Below the pieces are notes generated by a model that saw only the letters and a program-made list of their open reading frames with translations, was not told the DNA's origin and made no database searches. Below, piece by piece: positions 49,971-60,393 of a stretch of DNA of 64,000 nucleotides. The DNA comes from Brevibacillus brevis (GTDB lineage Bacteria > Bacillota > Bacilli > Brevibacillales > Brevibacillaceae). The DNA is taken from assembly GCF_900637055.1 (NCBI RefSeq), contig NZ_LR134338.1, positions 289,501 through 353,500 on the forward strand, read 5' to 3'. Numbering within the stretch: the first letter of the stretch is position 1; each line of letters starts with the position of its first letter. Position numbers and translations under genes: made by a program.

Positions 49971-50026
49971 TAATCGTACATCATGAAATTGCCGATGATA
50001 CTACTAAGAGGTGTCATCGGTTTTTT
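49971..50026 (+). promoter_or_regulatory. Terminator of yvyF overlapping a SigD-type promoter for flgM
   Basis: CCGATGATAC (49992-50001) and GTGTCATCGG (50011-50020), one G-T pair, form a stem followed by six T: a terminator. The same 5' arm is the -10 of a SigD-like promoter TAAT-N16-GCCGATGAT (49971-49998), the spacing also used at hag. So a motility-sigma promoter begins inside the terminator of the upstream gene. Confidence 0.62.
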
Positions 50027-50064
50027 CTATGAAAAGACCGTTGGTATGAGAGGATGGTAATCAG

Positions 50065-50340
50065 ATGCGGATTAATGAACCTAACCGTGTCGGGATGATC
50101 AATGCTTACAACAAGACAGGCAACAACCAGGTAGGCAAAAGCGGCAAAATCCCGATGGGCAAGGATGAAGTGAACATTTCCACAGAAGCGCTGGAAATGC
50201 AAAAGCAAGTAGAAGATGTCAACTCTCCACAACGTCGGGAAAAAGTGGAGCAGTTGAAGAAGCAAGTGGAGGAAGGAAAATATCACGTCTCAAGTGAGCG
50301 GATCGCTGATAAGCTCCTGTCCTTTTGGAAAAAGCTGTAA
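50065..50340 (+). CDS. flgM: Anti-sigma-D factor FlgM
   Basis: This encodes 91 residues. N-terminal INEPNRVGMINAYNK and the conserved helical half (KDEVNISTEALEMQ ... VEQLKKQVEEGKYHVSSERI) are characteristic. It binds SigD until hook completion and thereby delays flagellin synthesis. Preceded by GAGAGGATGG. Confidence 0.94.
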   Translation: MRINEPNRVGMINAYNKTGNNQVGKSGKIPMGKDEVNISTEALEMQKQVEDVNSPQRREKVEQLKKQVEEGKYHVSSERIADKLLSFWKKL

Positions 50341-50412
50341 CCGCAGATCTAAAGAGGTTTTTTGAACAGCCTCTTTAAATAGTTTTCGATGGAAGATGAG
50401 GAGAAGCAAGGA

Positions 50413-50904
50413 ATGAATAGACTCTACGATCTGCTCGACAACTTGATCCAGTTGCACAAAGCCTTGTACACCTTAGCCATGCACAAGAAAGAAGTGCTGG
50501 TAAAAGGGAATGTGGATGAACTGGTAGCCATTACACGCCAGGAGCAAAAACTGATCAAGGGCGTCACAGAAGCTGAAGCAGCCCGCCAGCAAGTCGTAAA
50601 AGAACTGACAGCACAGAAGGGCTTTGCGCTGCAAGAAGGCACACTGGCTGAATTGATCAAGTTGACGACCAGTGCGGAAGAGAAGATGCGACTCACCTCC
50701 TGTCGTAATGAGCTAAGCCGGATTGTGACCGAACTGCGCGATGCTAACGACCTGAATCAGCAGTTACTGGAGCAATCCCTTTCTTTTGTAAACATGACGC
50801 TCGACCTGATCACAGATACGCCCGAGGACGACTACATTTACGGAAGGCCGACCTCGGATACGTATCGTCAGGCTAATCGAACTTTTTTTAACAAAAAAGC
50901 GTAA
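50413..50904 (+). CDS. flgN: Hook-filament junction chaperone FlgN (YvyG)
   Basis: This encodes 163 residues from ATG 50413, with AGGAG nine bases upstream; ATG 50389 lacks a site. Long helices (LIQLHKALYTLAMHKKEVLV; ARQQVVKELTAQKGF) fit FlgN. It protects FlgK and FlgL, whose genes follow directly. A TAAAGAGG/CCTCTTTA hairpin lies just upstream (50,350-50,377) and may attenuate. Confidence 0.9.
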   Translation: MNRLYDLLDNLIQLHKALYTLAMHKKEVLVKGNVDELVAITRQEQKLIKGVTEAEAARQQVVKELTAQKGFALQEGTLAELIKLTTSAEEKMRLTSCRNELSRIVTELRDANDLNQQLLEQSLSFVNMTLDLITDTPEDDYIYGRPTSDTYRQANRTFFNKKA

Positions 50905-50916
50905 AGAGGTGTCGAA

Positions 50917-52479
50917 ATGCGCTCTACTTTTCATGGAATTGAAGTCAGCAAACGCGGCTTGTTCGCTCAACAGTCCGCGCTAAATACAACGGGACACAAT
51001 ATCTCCAATGCGAATACGGAAGGGTACAGTCGCCAGCGCGTGAATATGCAGGCTACGACGGGCTTGCCTTATGTAGGATTACAAACAAATATCGAAGCGG
51101 GATTATTAGGGACAGGTGTGAATGTCGTTGGTATCCAACGAATGAGAGAAAACTATCTGGACCTGCAATTCCGTAACCAAAATAAGGATTTTGGTTATTG
51201 GGAAGCTCAAAGAGATGCTTTGGGTAAAATTGAAGGAATCATGAATGAACCTTCAGATACGGGCTTGCAAAAGGTTATGGATGAATTGTGGAAGTCCTGG
51301 CAAGATTTATCCAAAGAGCCAGAGAGCCTGTCTGCACGTGCAGTAGTAAGACAAAGGGCTGTTGCGGTTGCAGAGACATTTACGGCACTTACTACTTCTC
51401 TGACTGATTTGCAGACAGATTTGGATAATGTGGTCTCTACAAAAGTCATAGATATTAACTCAATATCAAATCAAATAGCTAATTTGAATAAACAAATTGG
51501 AGACTTGGTGCCGCATGGTTACCAGCCTAATGATTTGTACGATCAACGTGATTTGTTGTTAGACAAGTTAGGTAAGCTGGTTAATGTAAGAGTTACTGAT
51601 GCTGGAAGCGGGATGATTAATGTAACTGTTGATGGAAGGGAACTAGTCAATGGTTCACAAGCTGTTGCTATGGGGGTAGTGAGGAATCCAACGACAAACC
51701 TATTTGATGTGACACTTGGTGGCGAAGCTTTTGTACCGCAATCTGGCGGACTGTTGGGTACGATGGAAGCACGCGGGCTACCGGTAGTCGATCCTATCAC
51801 TGGTCAATCAAAAATAAGTGGACCAGTTGCAAATATGCTTGACCGGTTAAATATTCTTGCGGTGAATATGACAAAAGAAATAAACGATTTGCATCGCAAG
51901 GGTATGAACCTAAATGATATTGAAAACAGAAAAACAAATCCTGGTGGGCCTCTTGCAGATTTGCCGTTTTTTGTAGATGCTGACGCTGTAAAAGCAGATC
52001 CAAATACAAAAACGTATCCTACGAGCTCTGCTAAATTACAAGTAAATCCAGCCATTATGGCAAGTCTAAATTCGCTTGCTGCGGCATCAGTCGAAACGAC
52101 AGGAGCGTCAGCGGGAACTTCATTCCAAGGTGATGGTTCCAATGCATTGGCTATTGCAGGTATTAAATACAAGTCCCTTTCTCTTTCCATTGGCTCAGCT
52201 ACTCAGCCGGAAACTACTACATTAGATGACTTTTACCGTTATGCAATCGCTCAACTAGGTGTAGATAGTCAAGAAGCTCAACGTATGGAAAAGAATTCAG
52301 AATTGTTGTTAGGGCAAGTTGATACTCAGAGACAATCGGTTTCAGGTGTGTCGATCGATGAAGAAATGTCTGATCTAGTAAAATACCAGCATGCCTATAG
52401 TGCTGCTGCACGTGCAATGACGAGCTGTGATGAGGTATTAGACAAGATCATTAACGGAATGGGACGGGTAGGACTGTAA
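50917..52479 (+). CDS. flgK: Flagellar hook-associated protein 1
   Basis: This encodes 520 residues. Both ends are conserved: N-terminal GIEVSKRGLFAQQSALNTTG and ISNANTEGYSRQRVN, C-terminal SGVSIDEEMSDLVKYQHAYS and ARAMTSCDEVLDKIING, forming the D0 coiled coil. It is the junction between hook and filament. Directly behind flgN. Confidence 0.96.
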   Translation: MRSTFHGIEVSKRGLFAQQSALNTTGHNISNANTEGYSRQRVNMQATTGLPYVGLQTNIEAGLLGTGVNVVGIQRMRENYLDLQFRNQNKDFGYWEAQRDALGKIEGIMNEPSDTGLQKVMDELWKSWQDLSKEPESLSARAVVRQRAVAVAETFTALTTSLTDLQTDLDNVVSTKVIDINSISNQIANLNKQIGDLVPHGYQPNDLYDQRDLLLDKLGKLVNVRVTDAGSGMINVTVDGRELVNGSQAVAMGVVRNPTTNLFDVTLGGEAFVPQSGGLLGTMEARGLPVVDPITGQSKISGPVANMLDRLNILAVNMTKEINDLHRKGMNLNDIENRKTNPGGPLADLPFFVDADAVKADPNTKTYPTSSAKLQVNPAIMASLNSLAAASVETTGASAGTSFQGDGSNALAIAGIKYKSLSLSIGSATQPETTTLDDFYRYAIAQLGVDSQEAQRMEKNSELLLGQVDTQRQSVSGVSIDEEMSDLVKYQHAYSAAARAMTSCDEVLDKIINGMGRVGL

Positions 52480-52511
52480 AATTACTGTAGGTAAAAGAAG
52501 AGGTGAGGAAT

Positions 52512-53399
52512 ATGGCAATTCGTGTCACGCAAAATATGCTCAATAATAACATGATGAGAAATCTAAATAACTCCATGGGCATCATGGATAAATATCAAGA
52601 GCAGCTTTCTTCTGGACGTAAAATCGCCAAGCCATCTGACGATCCAGTGGTGGCAGCGAGGGGGATGCTCTATCGCTCGTCGCTTATGGAGAATAATCAA
52701 TACCAACGCAACGCAACAGAAGCCCAATCATGGCTGGAACTGTCAGATGATTCGATGGATCAAGCGACCGATGTATTGCAACGTGTTCGGGAGCTTCTGG
52801 TACAGTCCGGGGATGCTAGCTTGGCGGATGATTCGTTGATCGCCATGGGAGAAGAGATTAAACAGTTGAAGAACCAACTTGGAAGCATTGCGAACGCAAC
52901 GGTTGGTGGGCGTTACATATTTGCGGGAACAGATACTCTGACTGCACCTTATCAGGGTGGAGATTTCGTAAATCAAAACACATCGGAGATTCGGTTGGAA
53001 GTTAGTAAACAAGTTTACGTTCCAATCAATGTGAATGGTCAGACAATATTCAATAAGAAAGATGCCGATGGAGATAACGTATTCAAGCTTCTGGATGCTG
53101 TTGTTTCAAACTTGTCAACAGGAGCTCCGGCGAATGATATGCTAGAAAAAATGGATTTTCAAATGGATAATTTAATGGCGGAAAGAGCGGCATTGGGAGC
53201 TCGAGTAAACCGGATTGAATTGGTGCACGCTCGTTTGGCAACCGAGGAAGTCAATGTGAGCGGGCTGATGAGTACCAACGAAGACGCTGATGTTGCTGAA
53301 GTGATTACAAACTTGAAAACTCAAGAAAATGTCCATCGTGCAGCTCTGGGAGCTGGTTCGAGAATCATCCAACCTACCTTGCTTGATTTTCTGCGATAG
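52512..53399 (+). CDS. flgL: Flagellar hook-associated protein 3
   Basis: This encodes 295 residues from ATG 52512 (GAGGTGAGG upstream). Flagellin-like N-terminus (RVTQNMLNNNMMRNLNNSM, SSGRKIAKPSDDPVVAARG) and GGRYIFAGTDT near the middle are FlgL marks. It forms the second junction layer with FlgK. Confidence 0.95.
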   Translation: MAIRVTQNMLNNNMMRNLNNSMGIMDKYQEQLSSGRKIAKPSDDPVVAARGMLYRSSLMENNQYQRNATEAQSWLELSDDSMDQATDVLQRVRELLVQSGDASLADDSLIAMGEEIKQLKNQLGSIANATVGGRYIFAGTDTLTAPYQGGDFVNQNTSEIRLEVSKQVYVPINVNGQTIFNKKDADGDNVFKLLDAVVSNLSTGAPANDMLEKMDFQMDNLMAERAALGARVNRIELVHARLATEEVNVSGLMSTNEDADVAEVITNLKTQENVHRAALGAGSRIIQPTLLDFLR

Positions 53400-53423
53400 T
53401 ATTTTGGGGAAAGGAGCGTATGG

Positions 53424-54002
53424 ATGATGCGTATTCCTCAGATTCAGATGCAACAGACGTATGCTCAGTTAGGGTTGAATATTAATCGACCAGTGCAGGA
53501 TATTCAACAGCCACAAGCAGAACTTAATTTGCGCCAAGAGGCAGCGATTATCGAAATACGTCAAGCGAAGGGCTCACTGACGATAGATTCAAGTGAAGCT
53601 CGTGAAAATATCGATATGCGCGGACCGCTCAGACGAACGCGAGATAATGCAGACTACGGATATCGTATGGCTATGGAAGCGATTGCGAACATTAGTCAAG
53701 AAGGCGACCAATTAAGAGCCATAGAAAATAAAACGGATGCTGTTGTGGCAATTTCTGAACAGGAATCAATGCCGAGAGATTCGGAGATCATAGCTGCAGG
53801 TTCTTTGGTTGGGGATGGAATCGAGATGCGATATGACTTGCAACCACTTGATATTCAAGTACAGGAACGTGGAGCCACAATGGATCCGGAGATTAAGAAG
53901 CCTATTCATAACTACACGCCTGGCAAAGTGGAACCGTATATACTCCGTTGGAATAGCTTGCAAATTGAAGTTGCCGGCTTACACGTGGATCAAAGGATAT
54001 AA
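53424..54002 (+). CDS. yviE: DUF6470 family protein (YviE)
   Basis: This encodes 192 residues. RIPQIQMQQTYAQLGLNINR and later the (LKG/AKG)SLTIDSSEARENIDMRG stretch match the family found between flgL and fliW in Bacillales. Function unknown, perhaps in flagellar assembly. GGAAAGGAG precedes the ATG. Confidence 0.88.
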   Translation: MMRIPQIQMQQTYAQLGLNINRPVQDIQQPQAELNLRQEAAIIEIRQAKGSLTIDSSEARENIDMRGPLRRTRDNADYGYRMAMEAIANISQEGDQLRAIENKTDAVVAISEQESMPRDSEIIAAGSLVGDGIEMRYDLQPLDIQVQERGATMDPEIKKPIHNYTPGKVEPYILRWNSLQIEVAGLHVDQRI

Positions 54003-54019
54003 ATAAAGGAGACATGTAA

Positions 54020-54421
54020 ATGTCAGGAATCCAAGATATCTCCGTTGGTAAGTTTTTTTTTGAAGATGGGCTACCGGGTTTCCCCGAGATGCAATTTTTT
54101 CAAATTAGCAAAGAGGATGCAAATGTACCATTTTTTCAAATGCAGTCGACAGAAGATGAGTCTATAGGCTTTTGGCTAGCAGATCCATTTGTTTTTGTAC
54201 CAGATTATCAATTTGATCTGCCAGATTATGCAAAAGCGGCTTTGCGTTTGGACGAAGAGGAGATATCCGTTGCTGTCTTCAACATTATTACGCTTCGGGA
54301 AAAAGGACAGGTAACCATCAATCTGAAGGCACCTATTGTAATTAACCGTAATAATCGGATGGCCAAACAGGTTATTCTAAATGAAGAGAAATACTCATTG
54401 CGTCATCCCCTGTTTACATAG
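54020..54421 (+). CDS. fliW: Flagellar assembly factor FliW
   Basis: This encodes 133 residues. FFEDGLPGFPEMQFFQI and ESIGFWLADPFVFVPDYQFDL are family marks. FliW binds flagellin and, when free, sequesters CsrA; csrA and hag are the next two genes, so the three-part switch is complete. Confidence 0.95.
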   Translation: MSGIQDISVGKFFFEDGLPGFPEMQFFQISKEDANVPFFQMQSTEDESIGFWLADPFVFVPDYQFDLPDYAKAALRLDEEEISVAVFNIITLREKGQVTINLKAPIVINRNNRMAKQVILNEEKYSLRHPLFT

Positions 54422-54456
54422 CAGGATAAACCGGTTAAAGGGGCAGGTGATTATTG

Positions 54457-54687
54457 ATGTTGGTATTGTCTCGGAAAATGGGCGAGTCGATTATGATCGG
54501 GGATCAAATCGAAGTGAAAGTAGTATCAGTAGATGGGGATGCGATACGTTTAGGAATTAGTGCCCCAAGGGAAATCAGTGTTCACCGCAAAGAGATATAT
54601 ATAGGAATCAAAGAAGAAAATGAGCTTGCCTCCCAGTCCAAAGTAGACTGGGAGACGATGAAAAAGTGGATAGAAGAGAAAAGCTAA
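54457..54687 (+). CDS. csrA: Carbon storage regulator CsrA
   Basis: This encodes 76 residues from ATG 54457. MLVLSRKMGESIMIGDQIEV and LGISAPREISVHRKEIY are diagnostic. The dimer binds GGA motifs in mRNA and represses hag translation; its likely target hairpin is seen in the hag leader downstream. Confidence 0.96.
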   Translation: MLVLSRKMGESIMIGDQIEVKVVSVDGDAIRLGISAPREISVHRKEIYIGIKEENELASQSKVDWETMKKWIEEKS

Positions 54688-54749
54688 CTCATAAATCTGG
54701 CGAACCTACAAATTTCGTCAGATTTTTTTATTTCTAGTAATAAAAATGC

Positions 54750-54777
54750 TAAACTGCTGCTCATGCTTAGCCGATAT
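54750..54777 (+). promoter_or_regulatory. SigD promoter of hag
   Basis: TAAA (54750-54753), a 16-bp spacer and GCCGATAT (54770-54777) agree with the SigD consensus. It lies about 100 bases before the flagellin start, leaving room for a long leader. Confidence 0.88.
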
Positions 54778-54835
54778 ATATAGTGAGAGGGAAATCACAC
54801 AAGCGCGCGATTGGGTGGTATCCCTAATTAAAAGA

Positions 54836-54868
54836 GCCACATGGACGTGGCCTTAATTATCAAGGAGG
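54836..54868 (+). promoter_or_regulatory. CsrA binding sites in hag leader
   Basis: GCCAC-ATGGAC-GTGGC (54836-54851) forms a hairpin with GGA in the loop, the classical high-affinity CsrA site; a second GGA pair lies in the ribosome site CAAGGAGGA (54861-54869). Binding to both would block flagellin translation. Confidence 0.78.
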
Positions 54869-54876
54869 AAAAACAC

Positions 54877-56025
54877 ATGCGTATTAATCACAACATTTCT
54901 GCAATGAACACTCACCGTGCTCTGTCTGCAAACACAGCAAACTCTGCTAAATCTTTGGAGAAACTGTCTTCCGGTCTGCGTATCAACCGTGCTGGTGACG
55001 ATGCTGCGGGTCTCGCAATCTCTGAAAAAATGCGTGGTCAAATCCGCGGTTTGGACATGGCTCAAAAGAACTCCCAAGATGGTATCTCCCTGATCCAAAC
55101 AGCTGAGGGTGCGCTGACTGAAACTCACAGCATTCTGCAACGTATGCGTGAACTGGCTGTTCAATCTTCCAACGATACTAACACAGACTCTGACCGTGCA
55201 GAACTGCAAAAAGAGATCGACCAATTGATCGAAGAAGTTGATCGTATTGCTAACACAACTGAGTTCAACACGCAAAAACTGTTGAACGGTGCTAAGAGCG
55301 GTATTAACACTGAGGCTAGCACCGTTGTAATTAATGAAAAAACATCTGATGTCTTCAAAAGTGTTAAAGCTGCTGGTGGCGCTTCGACAGTAGCTGACTC
55401 TTCTTACAATATTCGTATTTCCGAGAAACAAGGTACTTCTTCCTTCAAAATTGAATGGACTGATCAAAGAGGAAAAACTGCATCTACCATTATTAATGGT
55501 GCTGCTGCTACTTCGTTTGCAATTGGTGGAGCCACTTTGGGTGTAAAACTCTCCTTGGCGACTTTGTCTACCTTGAGCATTGGTAAGGAAGCAACTGTTA
55601 CTTCCCGTGCTGCTGTAAATGACATTTCTGATTCTTCTTTGACTTACCAAATTGGTGCTAACTCTTCTCAAACTATGCGTGTTAGCATTGAAGACATGAG
55701 AGCTAAAGCATTGAACATTGATGGTATCTCTGTAAAAACGACTTCCGCTGCTGAAGCATCCATCTCTGCTATTAACAAAGCTATCGAAGATGTATCGACT
55801 CAACGTGCAAAATTGGGTGCATTCCAAAACCGTTTGGAGCACACAATCAATAACTTGGGTGCAGCTTCTGAGAACTTGAGCGCTGCTGAATCCCGTATCC
55901 GCGATGTAGACATGGCGAAAGAAATGATGGGCTTCACGAAGAACAACATTCTGACGCAAGCTGCTCAAGCGATGCTGGCTCAAGCTAACCAACAACCACA
56001 AGGCGTACTGCAACTTCTCCGTTAA
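54877..56025 (+). CDS. hag: Flagellin
   Basis: This encodes 382 residues from ATG 54877 with AAGGAGG eight bases upstream. The N-terminus (RINHNISAMNTHRALSANT ... SSGLRINRAGDDAAGLAIS) and C-terminus (NLSAAESRIRDVDMAKEM ... QANQQPQGVLQLLR) are conserved; the centre (~residues 140-290) is variable and surface-exposed, Ser/Thr/Ala-rich, and offers glycosylation sites. Downstream glycosyltransferase genes support modification. Confidence 0.97.
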   Translation: MRINHNISAMNTHRALSANTANSAKSLEKLSSGLRINRAGDDAAGLAISEKMRGQIRGLDMAQKNSQDGISLIQTAEGALTETHSILQRMRELAVQSSNDTNTDSDRAELQKEIDQLIEEVDRIANTTEFNTQKLLNGAKSGINTEASTVVINEKTSDVFKSVKAAGGASTVADSSYNIRISEKQGTSSFKIEWTDQRGKTASTIINGAAATSFAIGGATLGVKLSLATLSTLSIGKEATVTSRAAVNDISDSSLTYQIGANSSQTMRVSIEDMRAKALNIDGISVKTTSAAEASISAINKAIEDVSTQRAKLGAFQNRLEHTINNLGAASENLSAAESRIRDVDMAKEMMGFTKNNILTQAAQAMLAQANQQPQGVLQLLR

Positions 56026-56049
56026 TTTTACGTCTTGAATATTTATAGT

Positions 56050-56074
56050 AAAAGCCAACGTGATGTTGGCTTTT
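56050..56074 (+). terminator. Terminator of hag
   Basis: AAAAGCCAAC / GTTGGCTTTT, a perfect 10-bp stem with loop GTGAT, followed by ACTACCTTTT, 25 bases after the flagellin stop. Confidence 0.88.
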
Positions 56075-56094
56075 ACTACCTTTTAGGAGGAAAA

Positions 56095-56430
56095 ATGGAA
56101 AATATTTATTTGCTTGCACGTACTTCAAAAGAACTGATAAACAATCTGAAAGACAGATGTTTGACCATTGCCGACATGTTTAGAAAAGGTGAAAATCAAG
56201 AAGGTAATGAACGACTGTTATTCTTCTTGGAGGATGTAAATACATTGTTGGAAGCATTACCTCACATTAGCTCCACCTATCCAGCTATTTCAATTGAAGA
56301 GCTAAATGAAAAACTAACTCAAGTACTTGAGCAGATGGAAAGTAACGATTACCTCTATGTTGCTGATCTATTACATTACGAACTACAACCATTATTAGAC
56401 CTCTGGAGTGGGACGATTAACGATGGATAA
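56095..56430 (+). CDS. Small helical protein behind flagellin (possible chaperone)
   Basis: This encodes 111 residues from ATG 56095 with TAGGAGG directly upstream. It is wholly helical (ELINNLKDRCLTIADMFRKG; NEKLTQVLEQMESNDY) with a hydrophobic C-terminus (LHYELQPLLDLWSG). The size and pattern resemble FliS/FliT-like chaperones, but no family match is certain. The glycosyltransferase start overlaps its end, coupling it to flagellin modification. Confidence 0.62.
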   Translation: MENIYLLARTSKELINNLKDRCLTIADMFRKGENQEGNERLLFFLEDVNTLLEALPHISSTYPAISIEELNEKLTQVLEQMESNDYLYVADLLHYELQPLLDLWSGTINDG

Positions 56431-59416
56431 GAAAATTAAGCTCAGCATTTGCATGATCGTAAAAGACGAAGAAAAAAACCTGGATAGATGTTTAGTCAGC
56501 TTGCAGCCTTTGATGGCCCGATCAGATGTGGAACTAGTAGTTGTTGATACAGGTTCAACTGACAAAACGGTTGAAATTGCCCAGCGTTATACGCAAAAAG
56601 TTTACTTTCATGCTTGGAACGGAAACTTTTCTGAAATGCGTAATATCTCTATCTCTTATGCAACGGGGGAATGGCTATTCATCATTGATGCAGATGAAGA
56701 ATTGCAAGATCCCGAGAAGCTGAGCTTATTGCTTGATCGACCCGAACTCCTTCAATTTAATACCATTGTAATTAAAGTTAAAAATTTCATTTCTTCTGAC
56801 TATAGTATTTTTATAGTGAATAAATCAGAACGTCTGTTTCGAAATAATGGTTTCTGTTACCAAGGTTCTGTGCATAATCAACCACAATTTCAAGGGCCGA
56901 TTTTATCTATCACGGATGTATTTTTAAACCATTACGGTTATAACAGTGAAGATGCAGAATTGATGGAAAAAAAGTTTCAAAGAACAAGCACCCTGCTTAT
57001 TAATGAATTAAAGAAAGATCCACAAAACATCTACTATCACTTCCAACTGTGTAGAACGTATTCCATGCATGACGATTTACAGAAGGCATATGATCAAGGG
57101 AAGGTTGCTTATTCCTTATTAAAAGAAAAAGATACTGATACACAAGCAAAATACATTTATGTATTTAATGAATTTGTTAGAATGGCTTGTCTTTTAGGTA
57201 AGTATGAAGAGGCAAGAGAGGTATGTTATGAAGGATTGAATATTAACGAGAATTATATTGATCTTCAATATTATTTGGGATATTGTCACGAAAAGCTCCG
57301 TGATGAAGAAGCGGCTTACGAATCTCGTACTAAGTTTTTGCAGCTCCATAAAAAATTTACTGAAGATGGATTCGAAGACAATGGATTAATTGAGTTATAC
57401 AAATTGGATGATAATTCCAAGTATGAGATTTTGTTTAAAATCGCTCATTATCACTACAATCAGAAAGATTATGTGAAAGCTGAAGAGCATCTACAAAAAG
57501 TTATTGATAACGAAGCCAAAATCAGGTTGTATACAAAAGTACTTCTAGATGGAAGACAATTTACTCGTTTACGTGAATACTATGACTCTTTACCAGAAGA
57601 GTTTAAGAATAGATTTATTACAGATTTAGAAACACACCGCAAAACCGTAGATAAAGAGGAACAAATTCAATTGTCACTCGCTTTCAAGGAAGGTGAAGGG
57701 CGATATTACCAATTTAACAATGTTCGTGCAGCTAGTACAGATAAAGCGTGGGTAGAAGCTAAAGCATTTTTAGCCAAATACGATATGAACGAAATTCCTT
57801 TGTTCTATGCAGAGGTATTCGAACCGTTAATGCAAAATAGCACGACTTTTTGGCAAGAGTTAAAAAAATTAAAGAGTACAACAGTAAGAAAAGTCATTAA
57901 AGAGTTGATTGACCTAAATGCAGAAAGCAAAATTCCCCTTAGAAAATTGCTGTCGGAAGTCAAATTAAGACAAGACGATTATCAAGGGAATCGAATATAT
58001 ATATGCGTTTCATATGTTTTGCTTATTGTGGCACTAGAGGACGATACTGAAGTAGGACCTGATAAGGACCAACTTTTTAGTGGCTACATTGAACATGGAT
58101 TGAACTGCATTCAATTTTACTATCAGATGGACCGAATTCGTCTAATCTATAAGACACTTGAAAATGAAGAAGAACAGTTTTTTATACTTATGTATTTATA
58201 TAAACAAGCAATCGAAACAAACAATATGAAGGTAGCTATAAAATATATTAGTGAAGCCACGAGTGTTTACCCAGTTATGAGTCCATTTTTGAAATATAAA
58301 ACCAATCTATTAAATGTAAGGGTTCAAAAAGAAGGCATCATTCACTCCATTGAGGTAGATGCAGAAAAACATGACTTTGTTAATAGTGGCAGTATGGCAT
58401 CTTTATCTGTGTTGCATGGAACAATGGAAATTGCAAATCAAATGAATCATTTGGTAACGGGTCTGAAAAATAATAACGTGTATGCACGGTCTTTGAACTT
58501 TTCTCCGAGCTATCTTGGTTATCAATGTGACTATACGATGGATTTATCTAAGATTAACGATACCGAAGAAATACAAAAAAGCACTTTAGAAATCCTTGAA
58601 AAATCTGTACAACACTTCAACGTTTTTCATTTTCACTTTGGAACCTCGATGCTGCCTAATCTTTCAGACTTGCTGCTATTAAAGCAGGCTGGGAAGAAAG
58701 TGTTCATGCATCATTGGGGATCAGATGTACGTATGAAATCAATCGCAACAAAGTTGAATCCGTTCATAAAAGTAAAAGACCAAGATGAAGAGCAAATAAA
58801 GAGACTGCTATCTTATCTTGGACAGCATATAGATCATTGCATTGTTGCCGATGCGGAACTGTATGAATATGTAAAAGGGTACTATAAGAAAGTATCTTTT
58901 ATTCGCCAAGCGATTGATACAACAGTTTATCGACCAGCAGAAGAATATGAACCGAGAAAAAATAAGCCAACAATTGTGCATGCACCGACTTCACCTGAAT
59001 ATAAGGGTACGAAATACATCATGCAAGCAATTGAGAATTTAAAGAGTAAGTATGATTTTAATTTTACATTGATTCAAAATACCTCTCACGAAGAAGCGAA
59101 GAAAATTTATCAGGATGCCGATATTATTCTGGACCAAATACTTGGTGGAAGTCATGGTTTATTGTCATTGGAGGCCATGGCTATGGGGAAACCGGTGATT
59201 TGTTATATTGCTGATTTCATGAAAGAGTTTTATCCTAAGGAACTTCCGATTGTCTCAGCCAATCCAGAAACGATTACTGAAAAAATAGAAATGCTGTTGA
59301 AAGACTTTGAACTACGAAAAGAACTTGGAATGAGTGGCAGAAAGTATGTAGAGACTTATCATGATTTAAATAAGGTGAGTGCTGAGTTAATAGATTTATA
59401 TCTAAATGAAGGATAA
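56423..59416 (+). CDS. Double glycosyltransferase (GT2-TPR-GT4), likely flagellin glycosyltransferase
   Basis: This encodes 997 residues from ATG 56423. Residues ~5-230 are a GT2 domain ([30 protein letters not shown]; DxD as FIIDADEEL near 89; HNQPQF). Residues ~235-400 are TPR-like helix pairs ([20 protein letters not shown]). After a helical middle, residues ~680-997 form a GT-B/GT4 domain ([77 protein letters not shown]). It lies behind hag and probably builds or transfers the flagellin glycan by two linkages. Confidence 0.88.
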   Translation: MDKKIKLSICMIVKDEEKNLDRCLVSLQPLMARSDVELVVVDTGSTDKTVEIAQRYTQKVYFHAWNGNFSEMRNISISYATGEWLFIIDADEELQDPEKLSLLLDRPELLQFNTIVIKVKNFISSDYSIFIVNKSERLFRNNGFCYQGSVHNQPQFQGPILSITDVFLNHYGYNSEDAELMEKKFQRTSTLLINELKKDPQNIYYHFQLCRTYSMHDDLQKAYDQGKVAYSLLKEKDTDTQAKYIYVFNEFVRMACLLGKYEEAREVCYEGLNINENYIDLQYYLGYCHEKLRDEEAAYESRTKFLQLHKKFTEDGFEDNGLIELYKLDDNSKYEILFKIAHYHYNQKDYVKAEEHLQKVIDNEAKIRLYTKVLLDGRQFTRLREYYDSLPEEFKNRFITDLETHRKTVDKEEQIQLSLAFKEGEGRYYQFNNVRAASTDKAWVEAKAFLAKYDMNEIPLFYAEVFEPLMQNSTTFWQELKKLKSTTVRKVIKELIDLNAESKIPLRKLLSEVKLRQDDYQGNRIYICVSYVLLIVALEDDTEVGPDKDQLFSGYIEHGLNCIQFYYQMDRIRLIYKTLENEEEQFFILMYLYKQAIETNNMKVAIKYISEATSVYPVMSPFLKYKTNLLNVRVQKEGIIHSIEVDAEKHDFVNSGSMASLSVLHGTMEIANQMNHLVTGLKNNNVYARSLNFSPSYLGYQCDYTMDLSKINDTEEIQKSTLEILEKSVQHFNVFHFHFGTSMLPNLSDLLLLKQAGKKVFMHHWGSDVRMKSIATKLNPFIKVKDQDEEQIKRLLSYLGQHIDHCIVADAELYEYVKGYYKKVSFIRQAIDTTVYRPAEEYEPRKNKPTIVHAPTSPEYKGTKYIMQAIENLKSKYDFNFTLIQNTSHEEAKKIYQDADIILDQILGGSHGLLSLEAMAMGKPVICYIADFMKEFYPKELPIVSANPETITEKIEMLLKDFELRKELGMSGRKYVETYHDLNKVSAELIDLYLNEG

Positions 59417-59427
59417 GAGGGGACACC

Positions 59428-60393
59428 ATGTATTCTCATGACATTCAAGGAGAAACGATTTTTGTAACCGGTGGGGCTGGATTCATAGGATCGACGTTAA
59501 TCGGCAATCTGATTCAAAATAACCAGGTGATTGTTTACGATAATTTTGCTAGGAATGCGCTAGAATCAAAGGATTTTTATAATCATCCAAATCTTACTGT
59601 CATTAAGGGTGACGTTCTGGATTTGGATGCATTGAAACAATCCATACAGGGCTCAACGTATGTAATTCATGCTGCTGGAGTTGCAGGAATTGATACTGTT
59701 ATCAAAAGCCCAATCACAACAATGAAAGTAAATATGATCGGATCAGCAAATGTGTTGGAAGCAGCGGCTACTTTATTAACTTGCAAGCGTGTCGTTTGTT
59801 TTAGTACAAGTGAAGTATTTGGTCAAATTGCATTTCGCTCAGAAGAAACAAGTTCTACTGTTTTAGGAGCTGTGGGCGAAGCACGATGGACATATGCAGT
59901 TAGTAAATTAGCGGAAGAGCACTTGGCATATTCGTATTATAAAGAACAGGGCCTTCCAACAGTAACGGTCCGGCCTTTTAATATTTATGGACCTGGACAA
60001 GTGGGCGAAGGGGCTATTCGCAACTTTATTGTCAGAGCTCTAAGAGATGAAACATTGTATATTCACGGAGATGGGACACAAATTAGGGCATGGTGCTATG
60101 TAGACGATATGGTAGAAGGAATATTAAGATGCATGACTTCTCCTAAAGCGAAAGGAGAGTCGTTTAATATTGGAAATGAAAGAGCAGTTACAACGATTTA
60201 TGGTTTGGCAAACACGATTATTCGAGTTTTGAATTCAAAATCAACTATTCAATTTGTAAAACAAGAACATGCAGATATCGAGCTTCGTGTACCTAAAGTA
60301 AACAAAGCAAAAGAACTGCTAGATTTCGAAGCAAAGGTGGATCTAGAGGAAGGGATTCAATACACAGCAGACTATTATAAGGGGAATTACTGA
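59428..60393 (+). CDS. NAD-dependent epimerase/dehydratase (nucleotide-sugar)
   Basis: This encodes 321 residues of the extended SDR family. NAD motif GGAGFIGS near residue 15, [11 protein letters not shown], catalytic Tyr156-x3-Lys160 ([14 protein letters not shown]), and [10 protein letters not shown]. It resembles UDP-glucose 4-epimerase-like and sugar dehydratase enzymes; exact substrate unclear. The stop overlaps the aminotransferase start. Confidence 0.9.
   Translation: MYSHDIQGETIFVTGGAGFIGSTLIGNLIQNNQVIVYDNFARNALESKDFYNHPNLTVIKGDVLDLDALKQSIQGSTYVIHAAGVAGIDTVIKSPITTMKVNMIGSANVLEAAATLLTCKRVVCFSTSEVFGQIAFRSEETSSTVLGAVGEARWTYAVSKLAEEHLAYSYYKEQGLPTVTVRPFNIYGPGQVGEGAIRNFIVRALRDETLYIHGDGTQIRAWCYVDDMVEGILRCMTSPKAKGESFNIGNERAVTTIYGLANTIIRVLNSKSTIQFVKQEHADIELRVPKVNKAKELLDFEAKVDLEEGIQYTADYYKGNY

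Noticed and set aside
54853-56058. 401-codon open frame on the minus strand across flagellin
   Set aside because: It is the exact shadow of hag; Cys/Ser/Arg-rich composition without domains, no ribosome site, and the plus-strand gene is certain.
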